This document shows positions 63,792-64,000 of a DNA stretch of 64,000 nt, piece by piece. The translations under genes were made by a program, and so were the position numbers. Source of the DNA: Streptomyces sp. F001 (GTDB lineage Bacteria; Actinomycetota; Actinomycetes; Streptomycetales; Streptomycetaceae). The stretch covers positions 1 to 64,000 of the forward strand of contig NZ_QZWF01000014.1 of assembly GCF_004187715.1 (NCBI RefSeq). Reading direction: 5' to 3'. The notes beneath the pieces are model-generated. The model did no database searches. It had not been told where the DNA came from and saw only the letters and a list, made by a program, of their open reading frames with translations. The number at the start of each line of letters is the position of its first letter. The stretch's first letter is position 1.

Positions 63792-63812
63792 AATGAGTTT
63801 TACACACTCATT
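63792..63812. promoter_or_regulatory. palindromic operator between MFS and dus genes
   Basis: AATGAGT, 7-base spacer TTTACAC, ACTCATT; perfect 7-bp arms in an AT-rich stretch 31 bases from the MFS start and 19 from the dus start. Candidate site for a repressor of the exporter. Confidence 0.6.
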
Positions 63813-63830
63813 GCACGGCACAATGGAGGG

Positions 63831-64000
63831 ATGTCCACGCCCCTGCAGATCGGCCCGCACACCGTCCAGCCGCCCGTCGTCCTGGCCCCCATGGCCGGGA
63901 TCACCAACGCGCCCTTCCGCACCCTGTGCCGGGAGTTCAGCGGCGGCAAAGGCCTGTTCGTGAGTGAGATGATCACCACCCGGGCGCTGGTCGAACGCAA
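63831..64000 (+). CDS. dusB: tRNA-dihydrouridine synthase (partial, runs off the window)
   Basis: First 56 codons of a Dus flavoenzyme: LQIGPHTVQPPVVLAPMAGITNAPFRTLCREF with the APMAGxTxxPFR FMN-site signature, then GLFVSEMITTRALVER. ATG 63831 is directly preceded by GGAGGG with no spacing, so translation may be leaderless or start slightly differently. The catalytic Cys region lies beyond the window. Confidence 0.9.
   Translation, partial: MSTPLQIGPHTVQPPVVLAPMAGITNAPFRTLCREFSGGKGLFVSEMITTRALVER

Overview
The window is high-GC DNA with strong third-position G/C bias, frequent GTG starts and GGAGG-type ribosome binding sites. It carries HrcA/CIRCE, DasR-like and Zur-like sites, WhiJ/DUF397-type genes and typical Streptomyces interspersed intergenic repeats. 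It looks like the core region of a Streptomyces chromosome. No tRNA, rRNA, CRISPR array, prophage or large biosynthetic cluster was seen.

Layout. 1-16 kb: hemW (frameshifted), a Uma2-type gene, DUF3097, an MBL hydrolase, CIRCE-hrcA-dnaJ, nitronate monooxygenase, rsmE, a VOC protein, a lipoprotein, tricorn protease, a HIT protein, RNase Z, an adenosine/adenine deaminase and a broken MFS gene. 16-25 kb: glucarate-dehydratase-type enolase and a PfkB kinase, then the conserved run phoH-ybeY-CNNM transporter-MmcQ-cytidine-deaminase-like-(secreted protein)-era, then a GH1 beta-glucosidase. 25-30 kb: an M4 protease with its emfourin-type inhibitor, leuA behind a leucine-rich leader peptide and attenuator, and a TerB-domain protein. 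30-40 kb: a sialidase, an FG-GAP protein, and a five-gene operon (solute-binding protein, permease, fused permease-ATPase, ATPase, DapA/NanA-family lyase) with the SatABCD/SiaEFGI sialic-acid transporter architecture. 40-47 kb: a PTP-loop protein, a divergent LysR/PrpF-MatC module, and a BtuFCD-like ABC transporter behind a cobalamin riboswitch. 47.4-48.5 kb: a gene-free, strongly palindromic region built from two inverted DUF397 3' ends. 48-50 kb: a WhiJ-like XRE regulator with DUF397 and two small partner genes. 50-57 kb: recO-uppS, znuACB-zur and glyS. 57-64 kb: secreted proteins, a GH18 chitinase with DasR-like boxes, an aldo/keto reductase with a TetR regulator, a DHA2-type MFS exporter and the start of a dus gene.

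Working together. Several nutrient-scavenging modules are visible: chitin (chitinase under dre-like boxes), sialic acid (sialidase, uptake operon, lyase), aryl/beta-glucosides, aldarate, corrinoid uptake and zinc uptake. Each has a recognisable control element except GH1 and PfkB.

A cross-cutting feature is six genes that each lack exactly one base, usually in a short G or C run: hemW, two MFS genes, a secreted protein, the FG-GAP protein and the DapA-family lyase. All six are deletions and none is an insertion. This could be consensus error or real decay, and it affects how those genes should be read.
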